From contig NZ_FOCN01000003.1 of assembly GCF_900110125.1 (NCBI RefSeq), positions 1 through 64,000 on the forward strand: a stretch of DNA of 64,000 nt. The letters run 5' to 3'. Position 1 is the stretch's first letter; every line of letters starts with the position of its first letter. Both the position numbers and the translations under genes were made by a program. Under the pieces are notes generated by a model. That model made no database searches, was not told the DNA's origin, and saw only the letters and a program-made list of their open reading frames with translations. Source of the stretch: Cryobacterium luteum (lineage in GTDB: Bacteria > Actinomycetota > Actinomycetes > Actinomycetales > Microbacteriaceae). This document shows, in pieces, positions 45,442 through 55,353 of this stretch.

Positions 45442-46857
45442 GTGCAGAGTTCCACCCCCGAAGAGCCGCCGCTGAGCCGCCGTCAGTGGCGCGCGCAACA
45501 GGCCGCTGCCGAGCTGGCCGCTGCCGAGCTCGCAGCCGCGGCGGGCACGGCAGCCGCGGCGGGCACGGCAGCTGACGATGCGGCCGGCACTGCGGCCGGC
45601 CTCAGGAGTTCAGCGGTCCAGCCGAGCGAGGCGCATTCCAGCCTGCCGGCGGAGCCCGCCCACGCCCCGCTGTTACCGCTCCGCCCCGCTCCCGACACGC
45701 AGTCGACTGAACCAGCTGACTCCGGTCGCGGACGCACCAACCGCCGCTCTCAGCTCGCCGACGAACCACCGCGAGAAAAGCGTAGCCACACCGGTGCCTG
45801 GGGATGCCTCATCGTCTTCGCCGTGCTGGCCGCGCTCGTAGCCGGCGCGTACTTTTTTCTCCAGGGGCCGATTTCCCAAATTATCGCGGCCACGCAGGGA
45901 CCGGCCGATTTCACCGCAGAGGAAGCGGCCACCGGCGAAGACGTCGTCATCATGATCCACGAGGGCGACGGCGGTTCGGACATCACCAGCACCCTCGTCG
46001 ACGAGGGCGTCGTGAAGAGCTTCGACGCGTTCTACTCGATTCTGCTGCAGACCACTCCGGAGCCGGTGTTTCAACCCGGCGCCTACCAGTTGAAGACCAA
46101 AATGGTCGCCAGCACCGCCCTCGACGCCCTGCTCGATGATGGCGCGCGACTGAACCAGACCGTGATCGTGCCCGAGGGCACCGCGGCCGTGGATGTGCTG
46201 CAGTCGATCTCAGAGGGCACCGACATTCCCCTCGCAGACCTGCAGGCCGGCGCAGCCAACGTGGCCGGGTTCGGCCTGCCGGCCGAGGCGACCACCCTTG
46301 AGGGCTTTCTGTTTCCGGCCACCTACACTTTTTCGCCGGGGGACACCGCCCAGATTGTTCTGCAGACCATGGTGAACCGGCAGTATGAAGCCCTCGACGC
46401 CGCCGGCGTCGCGGTCGCCGATCGTTGGAAGACCATCGTGTTCGCCTCGCTGATCCAGCGCGAGGCCGGCCTGCGCGTCGACTACTACAAGGTGGCCCGG
46501 GTGTTTCTGAACCGGCTGGACCCGGCCCAGTGGGAGAGCGGACTGCTGCAGTCCGACGCGACCGTCGCCTACGGCACCGGCAACACCCACCTCGTGACCA
46601 CGACCGACGCTGAACGCGCTGACGCCGGCAATATGTACAACACCTACGCGCATCCGGGTATGGTCGTCGGCCCTATTTCAAACCCGGGTGACCTCGCAAT
46701 CGACGCCGCCCTGCACCCGGCCGATGGACCCTGGCTGTTCTTCGTCACGGTCAACCTCGATACCGGGGAGACGGTCTTCTCCACTACCGTGGCAGAACAC
46801 GACGCCGCGGTCGTGGTTTGGCAGAACTGGATGAGGGAGCACCCCGAATATGGATAG
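45442..46857 (+). CDS. mltG: endolytic murein transglycosylase MltG
   Basis: Membrane-bound enzyme that cuts nascent glycan strands. The 471-residue product has a cytoplasmic N-terminus, one membrane helix (about 120-141), a LysM-like region and the YceG catalytic domain with the conserved Glu E341 in ASLIQREAG. The cytoplasmic part contains short in-frame DNA repeats (two 15-bp copies from 45502, two 18-bp copies from 45532) coding Ala/Glu/Gly-rich sequence. GTG 45442 follows ruvX directly. Its end overlaps aroE by 8 bases. Confidence 0.93.
   Translation: MQSSTPEEPPLSRRQWRAQQAAAELAAAELAAAAGTAAAAGTAADDAAGTAAGLRSSAVQPSEAHSSLPAEPAHAPLLPLRPAPDTQSTEPADSGRGRTNRRSQLADEPPREKRSHTGAWGCLIVFAVLAALVAGAYFFLQGPISQIIAATQGPADFTAEEAATGEDVVIMIHEGDGGSDITSTLVDEGVVKSFDAFYSILLQTTPEPVFQPGAYQLKTKMVASTALDALLDDGARLNQTVIVPEGTAAVDVLQSISEGTDIPLADLQAGAANVAGFGLPAEATTLEGFLFPATYTFSPGDTAQIVLQTMVNRQYEALDAAGVAVADRWKTIVFASLIQREAGLRVDYYKVARVFLNRLDPAQWESGLLQSDATVAYGTGNTHLVTTTDAERADAGNMYNTYAHPGMVVGPISNPGDLAIDAALHPADGPWLFFVTVNLDTGETVFSTTVAEHDAAVVVWQNWMREHPEYG
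45502..45567. repeat. in-frame short tandem repeats in mltG
   Basis: A 15-bp unit (GCCGCTGCCGAGCTS) is present twice at 45502-45531. An 18-bp unit (GCAGCCGCGGCGGGCACG) is present twice at 45532-45567. Both keep the reading frame and encode AAAEL and AAAAGT. Confidence 0.85.
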
Positions 46858-47743
46858 TCTCACGTCGAACCGTCTCGCAGTGCTCGGCTCACCGATCAAG
46901 CATTCCCGATCGCCGATGCTGCACCGGGCCGCCTACCGGCAGCTCGGCCTCGACTGGACCTATGAGGCCGTTGAGGTGAAATCCGGTTCTTTGGCCATGT
47001 TCCTGAGCAAGCTCGGCCGGGAATGGCGCGGCCTGTCACTGACCATGCCGCTCAAACAGGAGGTGCTGCCCTTCATCGACGATTGCGATCGGGTCGCGCA
47101 GCTGACCGGTGCCGTCAACACGGTTCTCCTCCGAAAGGTTAACGGTCGCAGCACCTTGAGCGGGTACAACACGGATGTCGCCGGGTTGGTGCGGGCCCTC
47201 GCCGAAGGGGGAGTCACCCGCGCAGCGCATGTGACTCTGCTCGGAGCCGGGGCAACGGCGGCATCCGCTTTGATGGCGGCGGCGGAACTCGGCACCGAGT
47301 TTGTCGCGGTGCTCGTGCGCGACCCGCAGAAGGCGCTGCCCCTCGTCGAACTCGGTCGGTCGCTCGGCGTGGTGGTCGACCTGCAGGATCTCAGCGGAGC
47401 TACCCGCGTGGACAGCGATGTCGTGATCAGTACCCTGCCCGGGGGAACCCTGCTTTCGGCGCCGTTGCCGCTCGCCCTGCGGGAACAGGCCATCCTGTTC
47501 GACGTGGCCTACTCGCCGTGGCCGAGCGGTGTTGCCACCTCATGGCAGGAAGCCGGCGGTACCGTACTGAACGGCCTGGGCATGCTGTTGCACCAGGCTC
47601 TGATCCAGGTGCGGGTCTTCGTCACCGCTGATCCGTTCGAACCGCTGCCCGACGAGTCGGCCGTCCTGGCGGCCATGCGCGGTGCGCTCACCCGCGACTC
47701 CGGCCCCGGTGACGCTGCACCCCTTACCGCTGTGGAAAGATAG
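46850..47743 (+). CDS. aroE: shikimate dehydrogenase
   Basis: Reduces 3-dehydroshikimate to shikimate with NADPH. The 297-residue product has the substrate motif [13 protein letters not shown], the catalytic Lys in [10 protein letters not shown], the Asp of NTDVAGLV and the dinucleotide loop [12 protein letters not shown]. The ATG lies 8 bases inside the mltG end. It opens the aroE-aroC-aroK-aroB cluster. Confidence 0.95.
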   Translation: MDSLTSNRLAVLGSPIKHSRSPMLHRAAYRQLGLDWTYEAVEVKSGSLAMFLSKLGREWRGLSLTMPLKQEVLPFIDDCDRVAQLTGAVNTVLLRKVNGRSTLSGYNTDVAGLVRALAEGGVTRAAHVTLLGAGATAASALMAAAELGTEFVAVLVRDPQKALPLVELGRSLGVVVDLQDLSGATRVDSDVVISTLPGGTLLSAPLPLALREQAILFDVAYSPWPSGVATSWQEAGGTVLNGLGMLLHQALIQVRVFVTADPFEPLPDESAVLAAMRGALTRDSGPGDAAPLTAVER

Positions 47744-47748
47744 GAACC

Positions 47749-48957
47749 ATGCTTCGTTGGCTCACAGCCGGAGAATCTCACGGCCCCGAACTCATCGCCA
47801 TTGTTGAGGGTTTGCCCGCTGGAATCCCGGTCACCCTTGATTCGATCCGCCTCGATCTGGCGCGCCGCAAGCTTGGCTATGGCCGCGGCGCGCGCATGAA
47901 ATTCGAAGAGGACGAACTCACCCTCTCGGGTGGCGTGCGGCACGGACTCACCCTCGGCGGGCCGGTCGCGCTGCGCATCGGCAATTCGGAATGGCCCAAG
48001 TGGGTCGAGGTGATGAGTGCGGCACCGGTCGACCCTGCCACGCTCGCTCGCGGCCGTGGTGCCCCCCTGACCCGCCCCCGGCCGGGCCACGCCGACCTCG
48101 CCGGCATGCAGAAGTACGGCTTCGACGAAGCCCGTCCGGTGCTGGAACGGGCGAGCGCCCGCGAGACCGCCGCGCGGGTGGCGCTCGGCGCGGTCGCCAG
48201 GTCCTTCCTGAACGAGCTGGGAGTCCAGCTGGTCAGCCACACCATCGCCATCGGTCCGGTGCGCGTGCCCGACGGTTCGCCGCTGCCGGAGCCCGGCGAC
48301 GTCGACACCCTCGACGCTGACCTGCTGCGCTGTTTCGACGTGAGCACATCCGCTTTGATGGTGGCTGAAGTGGATGCTGCGCACCAGGACGGCGACACCC
48401 TCGGCGGCGTTGTCGAGGTGCTTGCCTACAACCTGCCCCCCGGGCTCGGGTCCTTCGTGCACTGGGACCGCCGCCTGGATTCGCAACTCGCCGCTGCCCT
48501 CATGGGCATCCAGGCGATCAAGGGTGTCGAGGTCGGCGACGGTTTCGAGACCACCCGCCGCCGCGGTTCGGCCGCCCACGACGAACTCGTTCAGGCGGAC
48601 GGCGCCATCCAACGGGTCAGCGACAAGGCCGGCGGCACCGAGGGCGGCATGAGTACCGGTACGGTGTTGCGGGTTCGCGCCGGGATGAAGCCGATCGCGA
48701 CGATTCCGCGGGCGCTGCGCACGGTCGACGTGGCTACCAGCGAACCGGCTCCGGCGCACCACCAACGCTCCGACGTCTGTGCTGTGCCGGCGGCCGGCAT
48801 CGTCGCCGAGGCCATGGTGGCGCTCGTTCTCGCGAACTCCATGCTCGAAAAATTCGGGGGAGACTCGATCGGGGAGACCCGACGCAACCTCGAGTCGTAC
48901 CTGGCCCACATTCCCGCCAACCTGCGCACCGGCGCGGCGAGCGACGCATCGCTGTGA
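47749..48957 (+). CDS. aroC: chorismate synthase
   Basis: FMN-dependent final step of the shikimate pathway, converting EPSP to chorismate. The 402-residue protein begins [21 protein letters not shown], contains RPGHADLAG and [13 protein letters not shown], and ends with the family region including [11 protein letters not shown]. The ATG start lies 5 bases after the aroE stop. Confidence 0.97.
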   Translation: MLRWLTAGESHGPELIAIVEGLPAGIPVTLDSIRLDLARRKLGYGRGARMKFEEDELTLSGGVRHGLTLGGPVALRIGNSEWPKWVEVMSAAPVDPATLARGRGAPLTRPRPGHADLAGMQKYGFDEARPVLERASARETAARVALGAVARSFLNELGVQLVSHTIAIGPVRVPDGSPLPEPGDVDTLDADLLRCFDVSTSALMVAEVDAAHQDGDTLGGVVEVLAYNLPPGLGSFVHWDRRLDSQLAAALMGIQAIKGVEVGDGFETTRRRGSAAHDELVQADGAIQRVSDKAGGTEGGMSTGTVLRVRAGMKPIATIPRALRTVDVATSEPAPAHHQRSDVCAVPAAGIVAEAMVALVLANSMLEKFGGDSIGETRRNLESYLAHIPANLRTGAASDASL

Positions 48958-48976
48958 GTGAGAGCCGGCTGAAGCC

Positions 48977-49498
48977 ATGCTGACCCGGCGAAACTCGCTG
49001 CTGCCGATCGTGTTCATCGGGCCGATGGCCGCCGGCAAGACCAAGATCGGTCGCCGGGTGGCGCGCGGCCTTGACGTGCCTTTCATCGACACCGACAAGC
49101 GTGTCGTGGAAAGCTACGGTCCCATCCCGGAGATCTTCGCCCGGGAGGGCGAAGAATATTTTCGTATCGTCGAGCGCGAAGCGGTGGATTGGGCGCTCGG
49201 CGAGCCGGCCGTCGTCTCGCTCGGCGGGGGAGCAGTTCTGCACCCCGAGACCCAGGCTGATCTCGCCGACGCGACCGTCGTCTACCTGAGCGTGAGCACC
49301 GCGGCCGTCGAGGCCCGCCTCGGCGGTACCAAACGGCCGCTCCTGGCTGGCGGCATCGCCGACTGGGAGCGCATCTATAACCTGCGCCGCTCCACCTATG
49401 AATCCCTCGCGACGATTCGCCTGGATACCTCCAACCGACCCATCAGCGGCATCGCCGACGAAATCGTGAATTGGGTTCAAGAAAGAAATGATGACTGA
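48977..49498 (+). CDS. aroK: shikimate kinase
   Basis: Phosphorylates shikimate at O3 with ATP. The 173-residue product has Walker A GPMAAGKT, the shikimate-binding FIDTDKRV segment, the GGGAVL motif and the lid arginine region KRPLL. The ATG lies 19 bases after aroC, with GTG alternatives just upstream. The C-terminus overlaps the aroB start by about 11 bases. Confidence 0.95.
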   Translation: MLTRRNSLLPIVFIGPMAAGKTKIGRRVARGLDVPFIDTDKRVVESYGPIPEIFAREGEEYFRIVEREAVDWALGEPAVVSLGGGAVLHPETQADLADATVVYLSVSTAAVEARLGGTKRPLLAGGIADWERIYNLRRSTYESLATIRLDTSNRPISGIADEIVNWVQERNDD

Positions 49499-50588
49499 GA
49501 TCTCCCAACAGACCGCTACCACCGTGATCACCGTGACCGGGGTCGACAGCTATCCGGTCAGTGTGGGGCGCGGCCTGGTCAGTACCGTCGCCGAGCAGCT
49601 CGGCAGCGGCGTCAATAAGGTGCTGATCGTGCACACCTCCACGGTCGGTGCCCGCGCCGTCGCCCTTCGCGACAACCTGCTCGAGACCTACTCCGAAGTG
49701 CTGCTGGCCGAGATTCCCGACGCCGAGGCGGCCAAACGCGTCGAAGTCGCCGCCTTCTGCTGGGGCGTCATGGGGCAGTCCGACTTCAGCCGCACCGACG
49801 CCGTGATCGGCCTCGGCGGCGGCGCTGTCACCGACCTGGCCGGCTTCGTCGCGGCGACCTGGCTGCGCGGCGTGAAGCTCGTGCAGATCCCCACGAGCGT
49901 ACTCGGCATGGTCGACGCGGCTGTCGGCGGCAAGAATGGCATCAACACCGCCGAGGGCAAGAACCTCGTCGGCACCTTCTACGCCCCGTCCGCTGTGCTC
50001 TGCGACCTGGACCTGCTCGACGCGCTGCCCCGCAACGAAGTCCTGGCTGGCTTCGCCGAAATCGTGAAGGCCGGATTCATCCAGGTTCCCGAGATCCTCG
50101 ACCTCATCGAAGCGGATGTCGACCGCGCCACCGACCCGACGACCCCCGAATTTCGTCGGCTGATCGAGCTCTCGATCGCCATGAAGGCCCGAATAGTGGG
50201 TGAGGATTTCAAGGAAGCCGGCCTCCGCGAGATCCTGAACTACGGCCACACGCTCGGTCACGCCGTTGAGCACGCCGAACGCTACGGCTGGCGGCACGGC
50301 GCAGCCGTCGCCGTCGGCATGATGTTCGCGGCGGAACTCGCCGCCCTCAGCGGACGACTCTCGGTCGAGGTCGTCGACCGGCACCGCAGCATCCTCGAAT
50401 CACTGACCCTGCCGACCGGCTACCCGGTGGGTCGCTGGCCCACCCTGCTCGCCACGATGCAGCGCGACAAGAAGACTCGCAGCGGCATGCTGCGCTTCGT
50501 CGTGCTCGACGATGTCGGCAAGCCGACCATCCTCGAGGGTCCGGACGCCTCCCTGCTGTTCAGCGCGTACCAGGCCATCGGGCAGTAG
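49488..50588 (+). CDS. aroB: 3-dehydroquinate synthase
   Basis: NAD- and metal-dependent cyclisation of DAHP to 3-dehydroquinate. The 366-residue protein has GLGGGAVTDLAGFVAATWLRG, the VGGKNGINTAEGKN active-site loop, and the metal ligands in NYGHTLGHAVEH. Two tandem ATG codons (49488, 49491) are possible starts inside aroK. The expected partner aroQ is not next; an inserted aldehyde dehydrogenase module lies between them. The stop is 3 bases from the convergent DUF779 stop. Confidence 0.97.
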   Translation: MMTEISQQTATTVITVTGVDSYPVSVGRGLVSTVAEQLGSGVNKVLIVHTSTVGARAVALRDNLLETYSEVLLAEIPDAEAAKRVEVAAFCWGVMGQSDFSRTDAVIGLGGGAVTDLAGFVAATWLRGVKLVQIPTSVLGMVDAAVGGKNGINTAEGKNLVGTFYAPSAVLCDLDLLDALPRNEVLAGFAEIVKAGFIQVPEILDLIEADVDRATDPTTPEFRRLIELSIAMKARIVGEDFKEAGLREILNYGHTLGHAVEHAERYGWRHGAAVAVGMMFAAELAALSGRLSVEVVDRHRSILESLTLPTGYPVGRWPTLLATMQRDKKTRSGMLRFVVLDDVGKPTILEGPDASLLFSAYQAIGQ

Positions 50589-50591
50589 GAC

Positions 50592-51071
50592 TCAGGACGC
50601 AACCACCGGCGCGGGGGAGTCCGCGGCATCCGCTTCGACGGTGTCGGTCGGGCCGGCGAACGGTGTCATCGTGGTCATGAGCTCGGAACGGATCAGAAAT
50701 CGCACGCCGCGGGGTGCTTCGGCGCTGAAGCCGCTGCCGCGGCCGGGCACCACATCGACCGTGAGAAAGGTGTGGCTCCAATAATTGAACTGCTCAGCCG
50801 ACATCCAGAAATCGAGCGGCTGACCGGGCTCACCGGCCGGGGCCAGATCGAACTGGCCGAGACGTACATCCTGGTCGGAGGTGATGAATTCGCCCGCCAT
50901 GAACAGCATCGGCGAGCTGCCGTCACAGCAACCGCCGGACTGGTGGAACATAAGCGGGCCGTGCTCCTCCCAGAGGCTGCGGAGCAGATCGACCGCCACC
51001 GGGGTGAGTTCGACGCGGGGGATTGTTTCGCCGGTGATGGTGACCGATGCGGTAATCGTGGGTGTCGACAT
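50592..51071 (-). CDS. DUF779 protein
   Basis: Conserved partner of aldehyde and alcohol dehydrogenases, function unknown. The 159-residue product has the family motif HQSGGCCDGSSPM with adjacent cysteines C48 and C49, and DFWMSAEQFNYWSHTF. The cysteine pair could bind metal or form a disulfide, which is inference. ATG 51071 is used; an in-frame start at 51089 adds six residues. It lies downstream of the ALDH gene, but a strong terminator intervenes. Mycobacterium tuberculosis Rv0458-Rv0459 shows the same ALDH-DUF779 pairing. Confidence 0.9.
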   Translation of the reverse strand: MSTPTITASVTITGETIPRVELTPVAVDLLRSLWEEHGPLMFHQSGGCCDGSSPMLFMAGEFITSDQDVRLGQFDLAPAGEPGQPLDFWMSAEQFNYWSHTFLTVDVVPGRGSGFSAEAPRGVRFLIRSELMTTMTPFAGPTDTVEADAADSPAPVVAS

Positions 51072-51099
51072 TGACGGACCTTTCTGCAAAAGACAAGTG

Positions 51100-51140
51100 A
51101 AAAAAGGGGCTGCCTACGACGTTACGTCGTCGGCAGCCCC
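51100..51140 (-). terminator. strong intrinsic terminator between ALDH and DUF779
   Basis: On the minus strand two 16-base arms (51125-51140 and 51106-51121) pair with one mismatch around a 3-base loop and are followed by six Ts. It stands after the ALDH stop and before the DUF779 start. Confidence 0.9.
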
Positions 51141-51203
51141 CGGGCCAGACCTGCAGCGAACTCCCACCCGACGGGAGCGTTGCCGCAGACCGGAACGAAT
51201 GGC

Positions 51204-52727
51204 TTAGAAGAAGCCGAGCTTGTTTTCGGAGTACGACACCAGCAGGTTCTTGGTCTGCTGGTAGTGGCCGAGTGCGAGCTTGTTGTTCTCTCGGCCGATG
51301 CCGGAACTCTTGTAGCCACCAAAGGCGGCGCCGGCCGGGTAGGCGTGATAGTTGTTGACCCAGACCCGGCCGGCCTGAATGTCGCGGCCGGCCCGGTAGG
51401 CGACGTTGCCGTTGCGCGACCAGACGCCGGCACCGAGGCCGTAGATGGTGTCGTTGGCGATCGAGATGGCATCGTCGTAGTCGGTGAAGCTCGTCACGGC
51501 GAGCACCGGCCCGAAGATCTCCTCCTGGAACAGCCGCATCTTGTTGTGTCCCTCGAAGATGGTCGGCTGCACGTAGTAGCCGTCGGTGAGGTCACCGCCG
51601 AGGTCGGCGCGTTCGCCTCCGAGGGCGAGCCTGGCGCCCTCCTTGGTGCCGATATCGATGTAGGACAGGATCTTCTCGAGCTGGTCGTTACTGGCCTGGG
51701 CGCCCATCTGGGTGTCGGTGTCGAGCGGGTTGCCCTGGATGATCTTGCTGGCCCGGGTGACGGCGTCGCCGAGGAAGCTGTCGTAGATCGGCTTCTGCAG
51801 CAGCGCGCGGCTCGGGGCCGTGCAGACCTCGCCCTGGTTGAAGGCGAACAACACGAAGCCTTCCTGGGCCTTGTCGTAGAACGCGTCCTTCTCCTGGGCG
51901 ACGTCGCTGAAGAAAATGTTGGGGCTCTTACCGCCGAGCTCCACGGTGGAGGGAATGATGTTCGCGGAGGCGTACTGCAGGATGAGACGGCCGGTCGTGG
52001 TCTCACCGGTGAACGCGATCTTGCGGATACGGTTGCTCGACGCGAGCGGCTTGCCGGCTTCGAGCCCGAAACCGTTGACAACGTTGACCACGCCGGGGGG
52101 CAGGATATCGCCGATGAGTTCCATCAGCACGAGAATCGAGACCGGCGTCTGCTCGGCGGGCTTGAGCACGATTGCGTTGCCGGCGGCGAGGGCGGGGGCG
52201 AGCTTCCAGACGGCCATCAAAATGGGGAAGTTCCAGGGAATGATCTGGCCGACGACGCCGAGCGGTTCGTGGAACTGGTACGAGACGGTGTCGCCGTCGA
52301 GCTGGGCGTGGTCGCCGTCCTGGGCGCGAATAGCCGAGGCGAAGTAGCGGAAATGGTCGGCGGCGAGCGGGATGTCGGCATTGATCGTTTCGCGCACGGC
52401 CTTGCCGTTGTCCCAGGTCTCAGCGACGGCCAGCATCTCGGTGTTGGCGTCGATCACGTCGGCGATCCGGTTGAGTACGGCAGCGCGCTCCGTGGCGCTG
52501 GTCTTGCCCCAGGCTGGTGCGGCTTTGTGGGCGGCGTCGAGGGCCAGCTCGATGTCCTCTGCGGTACCGCGGGCCACCTCGGCGAAGGGTTTGCCGGTCA
52601 CGGGGGTGATGTCTTCGAAGTACTGGCCCTTGACCGGGGCGACCCATTCGCCGCCGATCCAGTTCTCGTATCGAGACTTGAAGGTAACTTTCGAGCCGGG
52701 TGTTCCGGGGGCTGCATAGACGGTCAT
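51204..52727 (-). CDS. NAD-dependent aldehyde dehydrogenase (AldA/ExaC type)
   Basis: Oxidises aldehydes, probably acetaldehyde or other small aldehydes, to acids. The 507-residue protein has the general base E263 (VELGGKSPN), nucleophile C302 (GEVCTAPSR) and the cofactor loop FTGETTTGR. Similarity to ExaC-type enzymes and the linked DUF779 gene suggest a role in alcohol/acetaldehyde use. ATG 52727 has TAGGAG four bases upstream; the longer frame to 52763 is arginine-rich and unlikely. The regulator gene lies 56 bases upstream on the same strand. Confidence 0.95.
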   Translation of the reverse strand: MTVYAAPGTPGSKVTFKSRYENWIGGEWVAPVKGQYFEDITPVTGKPFAEVARGTAEDIELALDAAHKAAPAWGKTSATERAAVLNRIADVIDANTEMLAVAETWDNGKAVRETINADIPLAADHFRYFASAIRAQDGDHAQLDGDTVSYQFHEPLGVVGQIIPWNFPILMAVWKLAPALAAGNAIVLKPAEQTPVSILVLMELIGDILPPGVVNVVNGFGLEAGKPLASSNRIRKIAFTGETTTGRLILQYASANIIPSTVELGGKSPNIFFSDVAQEKDAFYDKAQEGFVLFAFNQGEVCTAPSRALLQKPIYDSFLGDAVTRASKIIQGNPLDTDTQMGAQASNDQLEKILSYIDIGTKEGARLALGGERADLGGDLTDGYYVQPTIFEGHNKMRLFQEEIFGPVLAVTSFTDYDDAISIANDTIYGLGAGVWSRNGNVAYRAGRDIQAGRVWVNNYHAYPAGAAFGGYKSSGIGRENNKLALGHYQQTKNLLVSYSENKLGFF

Positions 52728-52783
52728 GTCACTCCTATTTCGACGACGGTGTCGGGCTCGCAAACCTGCGGCCTGATCCGACT

Positions 52784-54148
52784 CTAGGTGTGGAAACGTT
52801 GCAGAATGTTGCGCTGTCCGCCGATTTCGTCTTCGATGCGCGCAAGATGTGCCACGACCGTCGCTCGTTTGGGCGACCGGGCCGGAAGCAGCTCGAGACA
52901 GGCCCGCCAGACCTCGGTGTCCCAGGTGGCTTCTTCGGTGCGCGCGTAGGTCAGCAGCAGGTCGACCGAAGCATCGGCGAGCATCGCCTCACGCAGTCTG
53001 CTGCTCACTTCTGAACGGATTTCAATGATTCCGGGCGCCGACGATCCTGGGAGCACCGCGCCGCGGTAGGCGCCGAGAGCCACCCGGTGGGCACCGCGTT
53101 CCAGAAAAGCCAACACCTGTTGCGAATCCAGTTCCAGCCGGGATTCCAATCGATACGGGCGGGAGGTGATCGTGATCGGAGGGTCGAGCACGGCGAGTAC
53201 CTTGCGTACCCGCACCATTTCGGCGCGCAGCGTCTCCACCGCCGTGTCCTGATCGAAGAGATAGCCGGCCAGACGATCGGCGGAGAGTCCTTCGCGGTGC
53301 CAGGCCAGGAGCGTGAGAATCTCGGTGTGGCGGGGCGAGACATCCGCTGTGCTACCACCGCACTGCAACTGGCCGTGGTCGGTGCCGAGAACACTCAACA
53401 CGGCTGGGGTGAGCCGCGGCACGCTCGGCGACAGCGAGAGGCGCGACCGCGGGGCGGGCGGCGCGGCCTGCGGCCGGCCCAGGCGCTGGATGCGCAGCTC
53501 CGCCTCCATCGCGGCGACGGCGGCCTCGACCAGGGGCAGAGTCTGCGGGGCGACTGCCTGGTCACCGCCGGTGATGTCGATCACACCGAGAATCTTGCCG
53601 GTGTCCGGGTCGTGGATGGGCACGGCCGTGCAGCTCCACGGGTGGGCGAGGGCGTTGAAATGTTCGGCTCGTCGAATCTGGATACCGCGGTCCAGGGCGA
53701 GGGCGGTGCCCGGTGCACTCGTGCCGACTCGGCTCTCCGACCAGTCGGCGCCTTCGACGAATAGCATTTCCTCCACCCGGCGACGCAGCACGCGGTCGCC
53801 GTCGATCCACAGCAGTCGACCGGACTCGTCACCGATGGCGACGATCAGTTCGGCGTCGACCGCATGACGAATGAGCAGGTTGTGCACGACCGGTAACACC
53901 GCGGCGAGCGGATGCTGGTTGCGCAGGTCGCGCAGCTCGGCGTCGGTCAGCGCCCGCTCCGGTGCAACGCTGCCCGGGTCGAGGCTCAAGGAGAGGGAAC
54001 GTTGCCAGGAATCCTGCACGAGCTTACGCACGCCGGTCTGGAAAATTCGATCGGTCATTGCGGATTCGTGAGCACGTTCCAGGGCGACGATGTTCTCCCG
54101 CGCGTCGCCGGTCGGGACCGATGAAGAACTCTTCAAGCCGTATCCCAT
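52784..54148 (-). CDS. GAF-domain transcriptional regulator of the aldehyde dehydrogenase module
   Basis: Predicted sensor-regulator, 454 residues. The N-terminal half (about 45-210) resembles the AcoR-type sensor with a GAF domain ([41 protein letters not shown]). There is no sigma-54 AAA domain. The C-terminal part (about 265-390) looks like a winged helix followed by a helical segment ([24 protein letters not shown]). Such proteins sit before ALDH genes in many Actinobacteria. The ATG has GGAGG ten bases upstream. Control of the adjacent ALDH is inferred from position. Confidence 0.8.
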   Translation of the reverse strand: MGYGLKSSSSVPTGDARENIVALERAHESAMTDRIFQTGVRKLVQDSWQRSLSLSLDPGSVAPERALTDAELRDLRNQHPLAAVLPVVHNLLIRHAVDAELIVAIGDESGRLLWIDGDRVLRRRVEEMLFVEGADWSESRVGTSAPGTALALDRGIQIRRAEHFNALAHPWSCTAVPIHDPDTGKILGVIDITGGDQAVAPQTLPLVEAAVAAMEAELRIQRLGRPQAAPPAPRSRLSLSPSVPRLTPAVLSVLGTDHGQLQCGGSTADVSPRHTEILTLLAWHREGLSADRLAGYLFDQDTAVETLRAEMVRVRKVLAVLDPPITITSRPYRLESRLELDSQQVLAFLERGAHRVALGAYRGAVLPGSSAPGIIEIRSEVSSRLREAMLADASVDLLLTYARTEEATWDTEVWRACLELLPARSPKRATVVAHLARIEDEIGGQRNILQRFHT

Positions 54149-54287
54149 GAGCGTCTGCCTCCGTTAGCAGTGATCGGGTGCGTGCTGCCACAGCCAGCAT
54201 CGGAATTTCATTCTACGGGCACAGCCCCGGCCATGCGTTTGGAGTGACAGGCATTCACAGCCGCAACGGGGAGGGCACTCCCGGAGG

Positions 54288-54296
54288 TTATCCACA
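54288..54296 (+). promoter_or_regulatory. single perfect DnaA-box-like 9-mer
   Basis: TTATCCACA, identical to the consensus DnaA box, lies in the intergenic region between the GAF regulator and the next gene. A lone copy without neighbours may be chance. Confidence 0.25.
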
Positions 54297-54364
54297 GCCG
54301 GGCCAACCGTACTCTTTCTGGGGACAACGGGTCTCGCCCTGCCGCAGCCGCTCAGGATAGCGGT

Positions 54365-54769
54365 ATGACACTGACAGTGAACATCGACGACGCTCCGCCC
54401 GTGACCACACCGGAGCAGGCCAGAGCACGGGTATTCGACCTGGTCGGCCATGCCATCCGCCGGCAGCTCTGGCTCATGCTGCTCGACGCTCACGGGCGGC
54501 AGCTGCCGGTGGTGATTCCCATCGACAATATTCCCCTGCGCCCAGAACCGGGACGCAGCCGGTTTTTCGCGATCGGAATCAACGAACTGCTGGCCGTTCA
54601 AGCTCCCGGGGGAAGTGTCATCCTGACGCTGGAACGGCCCGGTTCGGCCGCCCTCACCGCTCCAGACCAGGCCTGGGCCGTTGAACTGACCGAATCTTTC
54701 GGAAAACTCATGTGCATCACCGGCCTGTTCGTCGCGCACGACGACGGCGTCGCTGTTCTTGCCCCCTGA
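54365..54769 (+). CDS. conserved hypothetical protein
   Basis: Not recognised. Soluble 134-residue product with no signal peptide. It has a mixed alpha/beta look with a central VVIPIDNIPLRPEPG stretch and an FAIGINELLAV segment, and is acidic overall. The pattern loosely resembles small actinobacterial stress-associated proteins that bind nothing obvious. The ATG follows a short purine-poor leader without a ribosome site, and a CAGGAT -10-like box 6 bases upstream allows a leaderless start. It is divergent from the GAF regulator. Confidence 0.68.
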   Translation: MTLTVNIDDAPPVTTPEQARARVFDLVGHAIRRQLWLMLLDAHGRQLPVVIPIDNIPLRPEPGRSRFFAIGINELLAVQAPGGSVILTLERPGSAALTAPDQAWAVELTESFGKLMCITGLFVAHDDGVAVLAP

Positions 54770-54802
54770 CCGGCGCAGGCCGGTCGGCGGGTGCCCACGG
54801 CC

Positions 54803-54808
54803 TAGGCT
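54803..54808 (+). promoter_or_regulatory. -10 box TAGGCT of aroQ (leaderless)
   Basis: TAGGCT ends 6 bases before the aroQ ATG, so transcription is predicted to start on the A of the start codon. Confidence 0.5.
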
Positions 54809-54814
54809 GAGTGG

Positions 54815-55249
54815 ATGAGTACAGTGCTGGTTCTAAACGGTCCGAACCTCGGGCGCCTCGGCAGTCGCGAGCCCGACGTGTACGGGTCGGCGAACCTGGA
54901 CGACCTGCGCACGCTGCTGGTCGCATCCGCTCGACCGGGGGTGAGCATCGACCTGCGGCAGACCGATGACGAGGCCGAACTCATCCATTGGCTGTACGAA
55001 GCCGTTGACGAGCGGATGTCGGTCATCCTCAACCCGGCAGCGTTCACCCACTACAGCTACGCTCTGCGCGACGCCGCTGCCCTCGTCACCAAGGCCAGCC
55101 TCTGCCTGATCGAAGTGCATATCTCCAACCCGCACGCCCGCGAAACATTCCGCCACACCAGTGTTGTGAGCGCCATCGCGACCGGGGTCATCGCCGGCCT
55201 CGGCTTCGACTCGTACCGGCTGGCCCTGGATTTCGTCACCGCGCCGTGA
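54815..55249 (+). CDS. aroQ: 3-dehydroquinate dehydratase, type II
   Basis: Dehydrates 3-dehydroquinate in the shikimate pathway. The 144-residue product shows the type II landmarks: [20 protein letters not shown] with the flexible lid and catalytic Tyr, [15 protein letters not shown] and [15 protein letters not shown] with the catalytic His. The gene lacks a ribosome site and is probably leaderless. It completes the set aroE, C, K, B, Q in the window; aroA and the DAHP synthase gene are elsewhere. Confidence 0.95.
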   Translation: MSTVLVLNGPNLGRLGSREPDVYGSANLDDLRTLLVASARPGVSIDLRQTDDEAELIHWLYEAVDERMSVILNPAAFTHYSYALRDAAALVTKASLCLIEVHISNPHARETFRHTSVVSAIATGVIAGLGFDSYRLALDFVTAP

Positions 55250-55353
55250 CCGCGGCGGGACAGCGCCTTTGGTGCCTGAGGCTTCGGCACGTAGACTCGA
55301 TAAGGTGCCATTTGCACCCGCGCACCTTATCAATTGAACGGAACACCCCTCCC

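Noticed and set aside
43788..45455. 555-codon minus-strand open frame opposite alaS and ruvX
   Set aside because: Spans two real genes on the other strand and reads as Arg/Ser-rich sequence; an artefact of high GC.
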